NCBI GenBank assembly: GCA_902792085.1
Contig: CADAYE010000005.1
Location: forward strand, 1 to 49,817
DNA length: 49,817 bases
Source of the DNA: an uncultured bacterium
GTDB taxonomy: Bacteria > Cyanobacteriota > Vampirovibrionia > Gastranaerophilales > Gastranaerophilaceae
Reading direction: 5' to 3'
Part shown: positions 42,277-49,817 of the stretch, piece by piece
Position numbering within the stretch: position 1 is the stretch's first letter
How the letters are laid out: each line of letters starts with the position of its first letter
Notes under the pieces: model-generated
The model's input: only the letters and a program-made list of their open reading frames with translations
Databases searched by the model: none
What the model was told of the DNA's origin: nothing
Position numbers and translations under genes: made by a program

Positions 42277-42718
42277 ATTAAATATCGTATTATATGAGCC
42301 TGAAATTCCTCAAAATACAGGTAATATAGCAAGACTTTGTGCATGTTGCGGAGCTTCACTGTATCTTGTCGGCAAGTTAGGTTTTTCACTTTCAAGCAAA
42401 TACACAAAACGAGCAGGACTTGATTATTGGGACAGTGTTGATTTGCACAAAATTGATTCTATGGAAGAATTGTATAAAATGTTTCCTGATGGTACATTTT
42501 ATTATCTGACAACAAAAACAGATAAGTTATACACAGATATAAAATTTAAAGACGGAGATTTCATAGTTTTCGGACCTGAAACAAGAGGTTTGCCCGAAAA
42601 ATATGTCAAAGATGATAACGCAAGAACAATCCCAATGAAAGAGGGACAAAGAAGTTTAAACCTTTCTAATTCGGTTGCTATTGTTGCTTATGAGGCTATA
42701 AGACAAAATGGAATATAA
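42263..42718 (+). CDS. trmL: tRNA (cytidine/uridine-34-2'-O)-methyltransferase TrmL
   Basis: A 151-residue SPOUT (trefoil-knot) methyltransferase that modifies the wobble base of tRNA-Leu. The N-terminus NIVLYEPEIPQNTGNIARLC, the FGPETRGLPEK motif and the knot MKEGQRSLNLSNSVAIVAYE are all present. ATG at 42263 is chosen; the longer frame starts at TTG. It overlaps both neighbours by 11-14 bases. Confidence 0.95.
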   Translation: MNQSKLNIVLYEPEIPQNTGNIARLCACCGASLYLVGKLGFSLSSKYTKRAGLDYWDSVDLHKIDSMEELYKMFPDGTFYYLTTKTDKLYTDIKFKDGDFIVFGPETRGLPEKYVKDDNARTIPMKEGQRSLNLSNSVAIVAYEAIRQNGI

Positions 42719-43538
42719 ATTACCGCAAAGAACAGAAAATTCAAATAAATCAACCTATGGCAAAGTTTTAAATATCGCAGGTTCTGATTACATGAGAGGT
42801 GCAGGATATTTATCAAGTATTTCGGCACTTAAAATCGGTTGCGGGTATTGTTTTTTGTGTTCAACCGAAAAGGTTATAAATTCCGTTTCCGTTTTAACTC
42901 CAAGCGTTGTATTTTTACAGCAAAACAGAGTTTGCGAGCAGATAAATAATGTTGATGTAATAGAAATCGGTTGTGGTTTGGGCACCGATATGAACGCAGT
43001 CAAAATGTTTTCAAAAGTGCTTGATAATGCATATACATCCACTCCGATTGTAGTTGATGCAGATGCTCTTAATATACTTGCACAAAATGACTTTGACCAA
43101 ATTTATGATTTCACTAACAAAAAATTTGAAAAACTCGTTTTTACCCCTCACCCCAAAGAAGCCTCAAGACTTTTAGGAATTGAACTTGAGCAGGTATTAA
43201 ATAATATTGAGCAAAGCGCAAGAGATATAACAAAAAAATTTAATTGTGTAACGGTTTTAAAAATGCACCGGACATATATTTGTGCCCCTGACGGCAGAGA
43301 ATACACAAATACTACAGGCAACAACGCAATGGCAAAAGCAGGGTCCGGGGATGTATTGACAGGAATGATTTCAGGTTTGATTGCTCAAGGAATGGAAATA
43401 TTTGAAGCAAGTTGCCTTGGGGTATATTTACACGGACTTTGCGGTGATTTGGCAAAGGAAAAACTTACCCAATACTCTGTATTACCGGAGGATTTGATAA
43501 GTTTTATTCCTGATGCGATTAAATTTGTACAAAATTAG
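42708..43538 (+). CDS. nnrD: ADP/ATP-dependent NAD(P)H-hydrate dehydratase (NnrD domain only)
   Basis: A 276-residue ribokinase-like protein repairing hydrated NAD(P)H. The family motifs KVLNIAGSDYMRGAGYLSS, VVDADALNILA, FTPHPKEASRLLG and AKAGSGDVLTGMISG are intact. In many bacteria it is fused to the NnrE epimerase; here only the dehydratase half exists. It overlaps trmL by 11 bases, and its stop overlaps the convergent gene by 4 bases. Confidence 0.94.
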   Translation: MEYKLPQRTENSNKSTYGKVLNIAGSDYMRGAGYLSSISALKIGCGYCFLCSTEKVINSVSVLTPSVVFLQQNRVCEQINNVDVIEIGCGLGTDMNAVKMFSKVLDNAYTSTPIVVDADALNILAQNDFDQIYDFTNKKFEKLVFTPHPKEASRLLGIELEQVLNNIEQSARDITKKFNCVTVLKMHRTYICAPDGREYTNTTGNNAMAKAGSGDVLTGMISGLIAQGMEIFEASCLGVYLHGLCGDLAKEKLTQYSVLPEDLISFIPDAIKFVQN

Positions 43539-43792
43539 CCTACTAAATCTAATGATTTACCGAAAGAATCAGCGTTTCCGAATTCTTCAACGACATCTTT
43601 TTTCAGCGCACTCGGGCTAAGATATCTATGAATATCAGCAATTTCTTCTTCAGATGCTTTTGCAGTAAGATTAGCACCAGTTCCCAAATACTCATAAGGT
43701 AGGATAAATTTAGGTCTGTCAACTTTGTATTCTTTTGCCAAAAAATCCTTTGCAACTGATGATAACCGGGCATAAACTTTTGGTCCGTTCAT
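43535..43792 (-). CDS. Small unknown protein
   Basis: An 85-residue soluble protein, not recognised. It begins MNGPKVYARLSSVAKDFLAK and has EYLGTGANLTAKASEEEIAD in the middle, with no membrane segment or cysteine. A good purine-rich ribosome-binding site (aggagaa) precedes the ATG. It lies downstream of speD beyond a terminator and is convergent with nnrD. Confidence 0.7.
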   Translation of the reverse strand: MNGPKVYARLSSVAKDFLAKEYKVDRPKFILPYEYLGTGANLTAKASEEEIADIHRYLSPSALKKDVVEEFGNADSFGKSLDLVG

Positions 43793-43838
43793 TATTTTTC
43801 TCCTTTACATATTTCTATCACTTAACAGACTAATAAAA

Positions 43839-43882
43839 AATAGCCTGACCGGGTGTATTTTTTACACTTCACTCAGACTATT
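43839..43882 (-). terminator. Terminator after speD
   Basis: A bulged stem combining aatag/ctatt, ctga/tcag and gtgta/tacac pairings, followed on the minus strand by ttttttatt. It lies 29 bases past the speD stop. Confidence 0.65.
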
Positions 43883-43910
43883 AAAAATACGTAAAAATAT
43901 TTTTTGCTAC

Positions 43911-44375
43911 TTAATTTTGGAATTGTTGCATGATCTCAAAAGGTTTTTCTGCAACTTTCATAGCATCAGGGGAAATAATTCCTCTTTTAAGTTCTGTAAA
44001 ACTTGCATTTTTTGAACAAAATTTATTTTTCAAAAATTCGTAAGCAACCTTTGGGTCACATTTTGAACCGCAGGTAAATAAATCAACTGCAGCATAACCA
44101 AGTTCAGGCCAAGTATGTATAGCCAAATGACTTTCAGAAATAATAACAACCCCTGAAACACCATACGGGCTAAACATGTGGAAACATTTTTGAACAATAG
44201 TTGCGCCACATTCTAAAGCGGCTTCCATCATATATTTTTCAACTTTATCAATACTATTTAAAGTATTCGGGTCACATTCAAAAAATTCAGCAAGCACATG
44301 ACGACCGAGGTGAACATCTTCGTCTGCCTTTGGAATTGAGTCATTGAATAAATCTAAATGTGAATATGTTTTCAA
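43911..44375 (-). CDS. speD: S-adenosylmethionine decarboxylase proenzyme
   Basis: Makes decarboxylated SAM, the aminopropyl donor for spermidine. A 154-residue bacterial proenzyme. The self-cleavage site is at the Glu-Ser bond in IISESHLAIHTWPE, giving a pyruvoyl group on the serine; the following VDLFTCG holds the catalytic cysteine. No spermidine synthase gene is adjacent. It is separated from ribH by a 263-base divergent promoter region. Confidence 0.96.
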   Translation of the reverse strand: MKTYSHLDLFNDSIPKADEDVHLGRHVLAEFFECDPNTLNSIDKVEKYMMEAALECGATIVQKCFHMFSPYGVSGVVIISESHLAIHTWPELGYAAVDLFTCGSKCDPKVAYEFLKNKFCSKNASFTELKRGIISPDAMKVAEKPFEIMQQFQN

Positions 44376-44575
44376 TTTGTTTTCTCCTTACTTCAAATAA
44401 ATGTATATTTAACAACTATAAAATAATAATATAAAAAACTTTTTTTTGACAGTAATAAATAAAAAAAATTACGGTCAAAGTCTGTATAGTACAATATAAG
44501 TCATTTTTTAGTTTTTATCAATTATTAAGTTTTATGAACAATGGTTAATTATTAGAAAAATTATGATGTAAATCC

Positions 44576-44604
44576 TTGTAAAAACGGCTTAATTGTTGTA
44601 TCAT
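44576..44604 (+). promoter_or_regulatory. Promoter of the ribH-murQ-gpsA-ricT operon
   Basis: TTGTAA (44576-44581) and TATCAT (44599-44604), 17-base spacer, 34 bases before the ribH start. No FMN riboswitch was recognised in the 263-base gap. Confidence 0.6.
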
Positions 44605-44638
44605 GACCATATATCAGATTGATTAGGAGAAAGTAGAA

Positions 44639-45103
44639 ATGACAACGTATGAAGGAAAATTAGTCGCATCCGAAAGTGACAAATTTTGTATAATATTAGC
44701 GCGTTTTAACGATTTTATCGGTGCGAAATTGTTATCCGGCGCAATAGATGAATTAAAAAGACACGGAGCAAAAGAAGAAAACATTGATATAGTAAGAGTT
44801 CCTGGGGCATTTGAAATTCCTGTTATTGCACAAAAATTTGCTTCTACCAAAAAATACAATGCAATAATAACTTTAGGTGCGGTAATTAAAGGGGCTACTC
44901 CACATTTTGACTATGTTTCAAATGAAGTTGCAAAAGGTGTTGCACAGGTAAGTTTAAATACGGGGGTTCCTGTTACATTCGGCGTATTGACAACCGATAA
45001 TATTGAACAAGCAATTGAAAGAGCAGGAACAAAAGCAGGAAACAAAGGTTCTGATGCTGCAAGAACAGCAATTGAAATGGCAAATTTAATTAAATTGGTC
45101 TAA
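44639..45103 (+). CDS. ribH: 6,7-dimethyl-8-ribityllumazine synthase
   Basis: Penultimate enzyme of riboflavin synthesis, forming lumazine from the RibD-pathway pyrimidine and a four-carbon phosphate. A 154-residue protein with the motifs [33 protein letters not shown] and FGVLTTDN. It is preceded by taggaga and followed after one base by a possible alternative start of the murQ frame. Confidence 0.97.
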   Translation: MTTYEGKLVASESDKFCIILARFNDFIGAKLLSGAIDELKRHGAKEENIDIVRVPGAFEIPVIAQKFASTKKYNAIITLGAVIKGATPHFDYVSNEVAKGVAQVSLNTGVPVTFGVLTTDNIEQAIERAGTKAGNKGSDAARTAIEMANLIKLV

Positions 45104-45104
45104 G

Positions 45105-45260
45105 ATGATAAATTTAAACATAATAAATTTTGACAATAATTGCAAATATAATAAGTCTATCAGATTCAATAATACTTACCAAGCAAAAGCAAAGCAAACA
45201 ATATCATTCCAAGGTTTAAATAAAGAACAACCGTCTGACATATATATAAGGAGCAAGAAT
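45105..45260 (+). other. In-frame N-terminal extension ahead of murQ
   Basis: Fifty-two sense codons run in frame into murQ from an ATG one base after ribH. That ATG lacks a ribosome-binding site. The segment is Asn/Lys-rich and contains TISFQGLNKEQ, similar to KVSFCAL in the peptidase at 6506 and KPKFTGHSGF in the CheR-like protein. It may be an alternative N-terminus, a coupled short peptide or relic coding sequence. Confidence 0.5.
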
Positions 45261-46154
45261 ATGAGCGAAGTAATCACTGAATACAGAAATGAAAATACCA
45301 AAGACATCGACTTATTATCAACAATTGATATGGTCAGAAAAATGAATGAAGAAGATCAGATTGTGGCAAAAGTAGTTGGTGATGTCGCACCTGATATTGC
45401 AATAGCAATAGATATGATAGCAAAAGCGTTTTTAAAAGGCGGGAGATTATTTTACTTTGGAGCAGGAACTTCAGGCAGATTAGGAGTTTTGGATGCTTCA
45501 GAATGTCCTCCTACATTCAGTATTGATCCTTCAATGGTTCAGGCAAGAATTGCAGGCGGACAAGATGCTATGTTAAAAGCCGTTGAAGGAGCAGAAGATA
45601 ATTTTGAACAAGGTCTTGAAGATGCAAAAGTCTTAACAGATAAAGATGTGTGTGTTGTAATTTCGGCAAGCGGGAACCCGAAATATTTACTCGGAGTACT
45701 TGAAAAAGCTGATGAAATTGGTTGTGCAACAATAGGTATAACCTGCAATTCAAAAGGCAGAATTGCACAGGAAGCAGGACATGTAATCTGTACGGAAGTA
45801 GGTCCTGAAGTAATTGCAGGTTCAAGCAGATTAAAAGCCGGAACAGCACAAAAAATGGTACTTAACATGCTTTCAACCGGTTCTATGATAAAAATAGGTA
45901 AAACCTACGAAAACTTTATGATAGATTTAAAAGCCGTAAACGAAAAATTAAAAGACCGTGCTATAAGAATTGTTTCACAAATTGCAAATGTTTCAAACAG
46001 CGATGCATTAGCATCATTGTTAAAATCGAACTGGGAAATAAAAACATCAATTATAATGCTAAAAATGGATTGTGATGCAGATGAAGCAAGAAAAGAATTA
46101 AAAAAATACGGCGGAGTATTAAGAAGACTTATAAATGCCGAAAGTGCGGTGTAG
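45261..46154 (+). CDS. murQ: N-acetylmuramic acid 6-phosphate etherase
   Basis: Cleaves the lactyl ether of MurNAc-6-phosphate in peptidoglycan recycling. From the ATG at 45261 the protein is 297 residues, equal to E. coli MurQ, with aaggag seven bases upstream; the frame is also open from 45105. The SIS-domain motifs FFGAGTSGRLGVLDASECPP and VVISASGNPKYLLGVLEKA are intact, as is EVIAGSSRLKAGTAQKM. Neighbours are ribH and gpsA in the same direction. Confidence 0.96.
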   Translation: MSEVITEYRNENTKDIDLLSTIDMVRKMNEEDQIVAKVVGDVAPDIAIAIDMIAKAFLKGGRLFYFGAGTSGRLGVLDASECPPTFSIDPSMVQARIAGGQDAMLKAVEGAEDNFEQGLEDAKVLTDKDVCVVISASGNPKYLLGVLEKADEIGCATIGITCNSKGRIAQEAGHVICTEVGPEVIAGSSRLKAGTAQKMVLNMLSTGSMIKIGKTYENFMIDLKAVNEKLKDRAIRIVSQIANVSNSDALASLLKSNWEIKTSIIMLKMDCDADEARKELKKYGGVLRRLINAESAV

Positions 46155-46178
46155 GAACTTCATTAAGGAGGATAATGA

Positions 46179-47180
46179 ATGAAATTAGCTGTTTTGGGAG
46201 CAGGATGCTGGGGATTAACTTTAGCGTGGCTTTTGACCGATAACTTTGACCAAATTACAGTTTGGGGAAGGGAACAAGACCTCAGTGATGATTTAAAAAT
46301 CAATAAACACACATCAAAACCTTTAGAGGTACAACTTGATAATAAGGTTGAAATCACATCAGATTTAGCACAGGCAATTGAAAATGCTGATATTATTTTA
46401 TCGGTTATTGCAACATCAGGGACAAGAGATGTCTGCGAGAACCTTAAAAAAGCATGTATAAGATCTGAACAAATATTAGTAAATGCTTCTAAAGGTATAG
46501 AATTACCTTCATTGATGCGAATGTCAGAAGTTATAAAAGATGTATTACCTGAACAAAAACTTGTCATTTTGTCAGGTCCGACACTTGCAAGAGAGGTTCT
46601 TGCGGGAAAACCGACAGCCGCTTGTGTAGCCTGCGAAGATATTGAAACGGCAACTTTTGTTCAAAGAGCAATGAATGTAACAGACAGATTCAGATTATAC
46701 ACAAATACAGATGTAATCGGTGTTGAACTTGGCGGCAGTTTAAAAAATGTAATCGCAATTGCATCCGGATTTGCCCACGAAATGGGATTAGGCGACAATT
46801 GTTCAGGTTCTCTTTTGACAAGAGGAATGGCTGAAATTGTAAGAGTAAGTATTCAACTTGGCGCAAATCCCTCAACACTGTATGGCCTTTCAGGTATGGG
46901 CGATTTAATTGCGACCTGTTCATCACCTTTATCAAGGAACTATACTGTAGGAGCAATGCTTGCAAAGGGAAAAAAAATTAACGACATTTTATCAGAACTT
47001 GGCTCGGTTGCAGAAGGTGTAAAAACTTCAAAAGCAATATGTGAACTTGCAAAAAAACTTGATATTGAAGTACCTGTTTCAAATGCAATATATGAAGCAG
47101 TTTACACAGATATTACACCAAAAGAACTCTTATCAAAACTTATGAACAGAAAACTGAAAGAAGAAGAAAGATACGTTTAA
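46179..47180 (+). CDS. gpsA: Glycerol-3-phosphate dehydrogenase [NAD(P)+]
   Basis: Makes sn-glycerol 3-phosphate for phospholipids. A 333-residue enzyme with the NAD(P) motif AVLGAGCWGLTLAWLL, then LSGPTLAREV, the catalytic lysine in LGGSLKNVIAIASG, and GLSGMGDLIATCSSPLSRNY. The ribosome-binding site aaggagg is strong. The ricT gene follows with no gap. Confidence 0.97.
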   Translation: MKLAVLGAGCWGLTLAWLLTDNFDQITVWGREQDLSDDLKINKHTSKPLEVQLDNKVEITSDLAQAIENADIILSVIATSGTRDVCENLKKACIRSEQILVNASKGIELPSLMRMSEVIKDVLPEQKLVILSGPTLAREVLAGKPTAACVACEDIETATFVQRAMNVTDRFRLYTNTDVIGVELGGSLKNVIAIASGFAHEMGLGDNCSGSLLTRGMAEIVRVSIQLGANPSTLYGLSGMGDLIATCSSPLSRNYTVGAMLAKGKKINDILSELGSVAEGVKTSKAICELAKKLDIEVPVSNAIYEAVYTDITPKELLSKLMNRKLKEEERYV

Positions 47181-48110
47181 ATGAAATATGCAGTAAGATA
47201 CTTAAAAAATACATTTTATCCGCTTGATGTTGCAGACAACATTCAACTTGAAGACGGACAAATGGTAATTGTCCGGACAGAAAAAGGAGAAGAAGCACTT
47301 AAAGTTTTTATTGTAAATTCTCAAATAAAAGAAATATGGGAAAAAGCAAAACAAAAACCTGATGCACTTCCACTTCTGAAAGTAATGACTCAAAGAGATT
47401 TGCAGACATTAGATGAAATAAAAAAAGAAGAAGTCAAAGCATATTTCAAATGTCAGGAACTTGTAAAACAGCACAAACTTCAAATGAATTTGGTTCAATG
47501 CCGAATAACGTTTGACAGAAGAAAAATCACTTTTTATTATACGGCTCCTGAAAGAGTTGATTTTAGAGCGCTATTAAAAGATTTAACTCAGACATTTCCA
47601 AGAGTACGAATTGATTTGCGCCACATAGGAGTAAGAGATGAAACTTCAATTCTTGACGGTGTGGGAATTTGCGGTCAGCCATTTTGTTGTGGCGGATTTT
47701 TGCGAAAATTCGCAACTATTAATATTAAATTAGCAAAGGATCAGGGAATGCCTATCGCACCTGGGAAAATTTCCGGAACCTGCGGCAGATTGCTTTGCTG
47801 TCTGACTTATGAATATTCAAACTACATCGAAGCAGCAAAAGGTATGCCTCCTATCGGTTCGTCTGTAATGACAACAGACGGCTTAGGTAAAGTTTGCTAC
47901 TTACAATTTATGAGCGGTAAGGTTGCAGTCAAGATGGAAGACGGAAAAACTAAAGAGTTCAATAAAGAAGATATAGAAATTGTTGATGCGGAAGTCAATG
48001 TCGAAATTGATGCTAACCCGACTGCAATAAATAATTATAGCGATGATGACCAAAACATTGATATCAGACAACTTGAGGATGACCGAAACAGTTCAACGGG
48101 TAACATATAA
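47181..48110 (+). CDS. ricT: PSP1-domain protein RicT (YaaT-like)
   Basis: A 309-residue protein with the PSP1 domain and the conserved cysteine groups GICGQPFCCGGFLRKFA and GTCGRLLCCLTYE. In Bacillus subtilis, RicT with RicA and RicF forms an iron-sulfur complex promoting RNase Y-dependent mRNA maturation. RicA and RicF are not seen here. The C-terminal 40 residues are acidic and probably disordered. It begins on the base after the gpsA stop. Confidence 0.92.
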   Translation: MKYAVRYLKNTFYPLDVADNIQLEDGQMVIVRTEKGEEALKVFIVNSQIKEIWEKAKQKPDALPLLKVMTQRDLQTLDEIKKEEVKAYFKCQELVKQHKLQMNLVQCRITFDRRKITFYYTAPERVDFRALLKDLTQTFPRVRIDLRHIGVRDETSILDGVGICGQPFCCGGFLRKFATINIKLAKDQGMPIAPGKISGTCGRLLCCLTYEYSNYIEAAKGMPPIGSSVMTTDGLGKVCYLQFMSGKVAVKMEDGKTKEFNKEDIEIVDAEVNVEIDANPTAINNYSDDDQNIDIRQLEDDRNSSTGNI

Positions 48111-48224
48111 ATTTTGATTTTTGTAAAGTTTTGTAAATATTAAATAGACTGGAAATATTATTAAGCAATTTGCTTTATAGGTAGTTTATAATTATTTCAT
48201 AACTAAGAAAAGGGAGGAATAATT

Positions 48225-48464
48225 ATGGACATAAATTTAACAGAGCGAGAAAAATCAATATTGAAAGAACTGCTATTAGGCAAAACTTACCCTGAAATAT
48301 CAAGAACACTGTATATAACGGTTTCAACGATAAAGCACTATATTGCACAAATTTCAGAAAAATTTGAAGTGCGTGGTAAAGTAAACATTTTGCTTTATTT
48401 AATCGAACATAAAGAATTACTTGAAGAAATAACCCAATACAGCGCAAACAAAACATCAGAATAA
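48225..48464 (+). CDS. Single-domain LuxR/GerE-type DNA-binding protein
   Basis: A 79-residue protein consisting of a LuxR helix-turn-helix: LTEREKSILKELLLGKTYPE, then TLYITVSTIKHYIAQISEKF, where the second helix recognises DNA. No receiver or ligand domain is attached, as in GerE. The ribosome-binding site gggagg precedes the ATG. It is convergent with the XRE regulator, 12 bases apart. Confidence 0.88.
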   Translation: MDINLTEREKSILKELLLGKTYPEISRTLYITVSTIKHYIAQISEKFEVRGKVNILLYLIEHKELLEEITQYSANKTSE

Positions 48465-48490
48465 TCGCTTTTTAAATTATTCTTTTTTTA
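48459..48490 (+). terminator. Terminator after the LuxR-type gene
   Basis: Arms gaataat and attattc (48459-48465/48476-48482) followed by seven T. It overlaps the last codons of both convergent genes. Confidence 0.5.
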
Positions 48491-48803
48491 AAGATTTGAC
48501 TATATTATAAAGAGTTTCAAGTTTTTGAGAATTATTACTTATTAATTTTATATAATCTTGAATTTCTTTAATCAATATGTCAGAATCTTTTAAGTGATCT
48601 GTTGCAAAAAGTTCTTCAGATGTAGTATTTAAAGCCTTAATAATTTTATCAAGAGTTTCAGCCGTAACGAAATTTTCACCAATTTCAATGCCGCTCATAG
48701 TACGCTGAGATACATCAACCATTTCGGCTAACTGCTCCTGAGTTAAGCCTCTATTTATCCGCATACGCTTAATTTTTATTCCAAGTTCTTTTTTTATACC
48801 CAT
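48477..48803 (-). CDS. XRE-family transcriptional regulator
   Basis: A 108-residue protein with an N-terminal XRE helix-turn-helix (residues about 8-65: IKRMRINRGLTQEQLAEMVD, then VSQRTMSGIEIGENFVTAET) and a helical C-terminal tail, probably for dimerisation. Targets unknown. A 210-base gap separates it from the divergent unknown gene at 49014. Confidence 0.9.
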   Translation of the reverse strand: MGIKKELGIKIKRMRINRGLTQEQLAEMVDVSQRTMSGIEIGENFVTAETLDKIIKALNTTSEELFATDHLKDSDILIKEIQDYIKLISNNSQKLETLYNIVKSLKKE

Positions 48804-49013
48804 AATTTCATAAAATTAATTTATTTTGTACTCAAATGTATTTTATATAAACTTTTGTAAACCTGTAATGCGACATTATATCTATATTTAAATTTTTAGA
48901 TGTTTTATTTCATAAATTTTAGCAATTATTGCAAACATAAATTTTTAATAAAAGTACAGGGGAAAAACGTTTTTTCGACAAAATACATTATTTAGAAAAG
49001 AAAGGGGAAAATC

Positions 49014-49655
49014 ATGAGTATTATTTCTATCGGGGCGAAATTAATTCGCGATACTAAATTAGGCAGGGTTGTAACCGAAACAGTGGGAGATAAAATTTTT
49101 ACAAATTTTTATACAAAAGGTGGTCAGTTAGCAAAACAACGTGTAAAACAAATAGTAAGAACAAATGTTGGAAATAAAAGTGTTATTACTACAAAAAAAG
49201 TTGAACAAGACTCAAGTAAAGTTAGGATACTCCAACATGACAAAGTTTACGACCAAAATAAAAGCACTTTTGGAATTAGGGATATAGAAAAAACCGATAA
49301 CGAAAAATTTGTAACTAAGATATCAAAAGATGGTTACATCCAAGATAAATACTTTGAGGATGGGAAAATTAAAAGAAGATGTTATTCAAATGAAGATGAT
49401 ATTGATTCAAGAGGTCGTATAATTGTTAGAAAAACATACTATAATAATCTTGGATTACCTGTCCCTCAGGAGATTGAACCACAACTTGATAGTTTTGATA
49501 ATCTAACGCTGAAACAAATGCGTAAATGGGCAGTAGATCATAACGTGGTGTATGCAGAAAAAGGCTCCGGCTTAACATTTTTAAACAAAACAGATGATTT
49601 GGGATATTTACCAAACGCAAATGAAAAATTAAATAATTTAGATACATATTTGTAA
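49014..49655 (+). CDS. Unknown protein
   Basis: A 213-residue basic protein, not recognised. The N-terminal 60 residues (LIRDTKLGRVVTETVGDKIF) are Lys/Arg/Val-rich. The middle (about 95-130) has short repeats like DGYIQDKYFEDGKIKRRCY, resembling antitoxin/MORN-type beta-strand repeats. The last 60 residues, with LTLKQMRKWAVDHNVVY, look helical. The ribosome-binding site aaggggaa precedes the ATG, and it ends ahead of the terminator at 49699. Confidence 0.65.
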   Translation: MSIISIGAKLIRDTKLGRVVTETVGDKIFTNFYTKGGQLAKQRVKQIVRTNVGNKSVITTKKVEQDSSKVRILQHDKVYDQNKSTFGIRDIEKTDNEKFVTKISKDGYIQDKYFEDGKIKRRCYSNEDDIDSRGRIIVRKTYYNNLGLPVPQEIEPQLDSFDNLTLKQMRKWAVDHNVVYAEKGSGLTFLNKTDDLGYLPNANEKLNNLDTYL

Positions 49656-49698
49656 TTTATTAATCAGTAGCAAAATGCGATTTTTTGTACCAATAACT

Positions 49699-49737
49699 AA
49701 AAAAGAGATTTGAACTTTTGTTCTAAATCTCTTTTTT
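49699..49737. terminator. Bidirectional terminator at the window end
   Basis: A 13-bp stem aaaaaagagattt with its complement, around gaac-loop-ttc, with A- and T-tracts on both sides. It nearly repeats the plan of the hairpin at 277-313. The last 77 bases of the window hold no assignable gene. Confidence 0.8.
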
Positions 49738-49817
49738 CTAAATTAGGTGCTGGCAACTATACTTTAGCTCTTGGCGAAGTATGAGCCTTAGAGATAAAGT
49801 ATGCCGAAATGAACTAC

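Noticed and set aside
44376-44638. FMN riboswitch before ribH
   Set aside because: The conserved helices and junction sequences of an RFN element are not visible; only a promoter and AT-rich sequence are seen.
49741-49817. C-terminal end of a minus-strand gene entering from the right (stop at 49758-49760)
   Set aside because: Three frames are open over this short stretch and none can be preferred, although the terminator at 49699 would fit such a gene.

Overview
The window is AT-rich, densely coded bacterial chromosome with no phage structural block, transposase or CRISPR array. The gene content suggests an uncultured, fermentative, Gram-negative-type gut bacterium, most likely of the Gastranaerophilales/Vampirovibrionia ('Melainabacteria') sister group of Cyanobacteria. 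This is inferred from AT-rich lineage-type proteins (such as an ASQxRL-type N-terminus), an [FeFe]-hydrogenase maturase, a YidC with a large insert, a glutathione synthetase-like ATP-grasp enzyme and many short palindromic intergenic repeats. No marker gene was searched.

Layout. 1-5.5 kb: a gene tail, an array of stem-loops, two tandem ribbon-helix-helix paralogs, ribD, an MBL hydrolase, a GshB-like ligase and a 540-aa unknown protein. 5.5-13.3 kb: a glycine-rich membrane protein with a Gln/Pro tail, an HExxH peptidase, an overlapping diguanylate cyclase-tsaE-tsaB operon, yebC, a Ser/Pro-linker unknown protein and an XRE/zinc-ribbon regulator. 13.3-19.4 kb: gdhA, a histidine kinase, a YhaM-like nuclease, ilvC, an unusual aquaporin-family channel and hydE. 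19.5-22.5 kb: a Lys-rich winged-helix-like protein and rplJ-rplL behind an L10-leader attenuator, followed by two membrane-anchored paralogs of the L7/L12 C-terminal domain. 22.5-29.7 kb: yraN, an activase-like ATPase, map, two linked unknown genes, tmk and a 647-aa coiled-coil/hydrophobic protein. 30-35.8 kb: a PilZ protein, an Orn/Lys/Arg decarboxylase-like enzyme, a CheR-like methyltransferase, a lytic transglycosylase, queA and yidC. 35.8-36.8 kb: two tRNA-Pro genes embedded in repeats made of tRNA-Pro 5' fragments and hairpins. 36.9-43.5 kb: a compact plus-strand run of envelope and housekeeping genes (acyltransferase, nitrilase, PBP4-type peptidase, glycosyltransferase, oxidoreductase, CDP-alcohol phosphotransferase, trmL, nnrD). 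43.5-49.8 kb: a small unknown protein, speD, ribH-murQ-gpsA-ricT, two small regulators and a final unknown protein.

Connections. A diguanylate cyclase and a PilZ receptor-like protein imply c-di-GMP signalling. ribD and ribH serve riboflavin synthesis, and speD with the decarboxylase suggests polyamine synthesis. TsaB/TsaE, QueA and TrmL modify tRNA. The most unusual items are the tandem membrane-anchored L7/L12-CTD proteins, the tRNA-Pro fragment repeats, an SF-G-like N-terminal extension recurring on unrelated proteins, and several large lineage-type proteins of unknown function.
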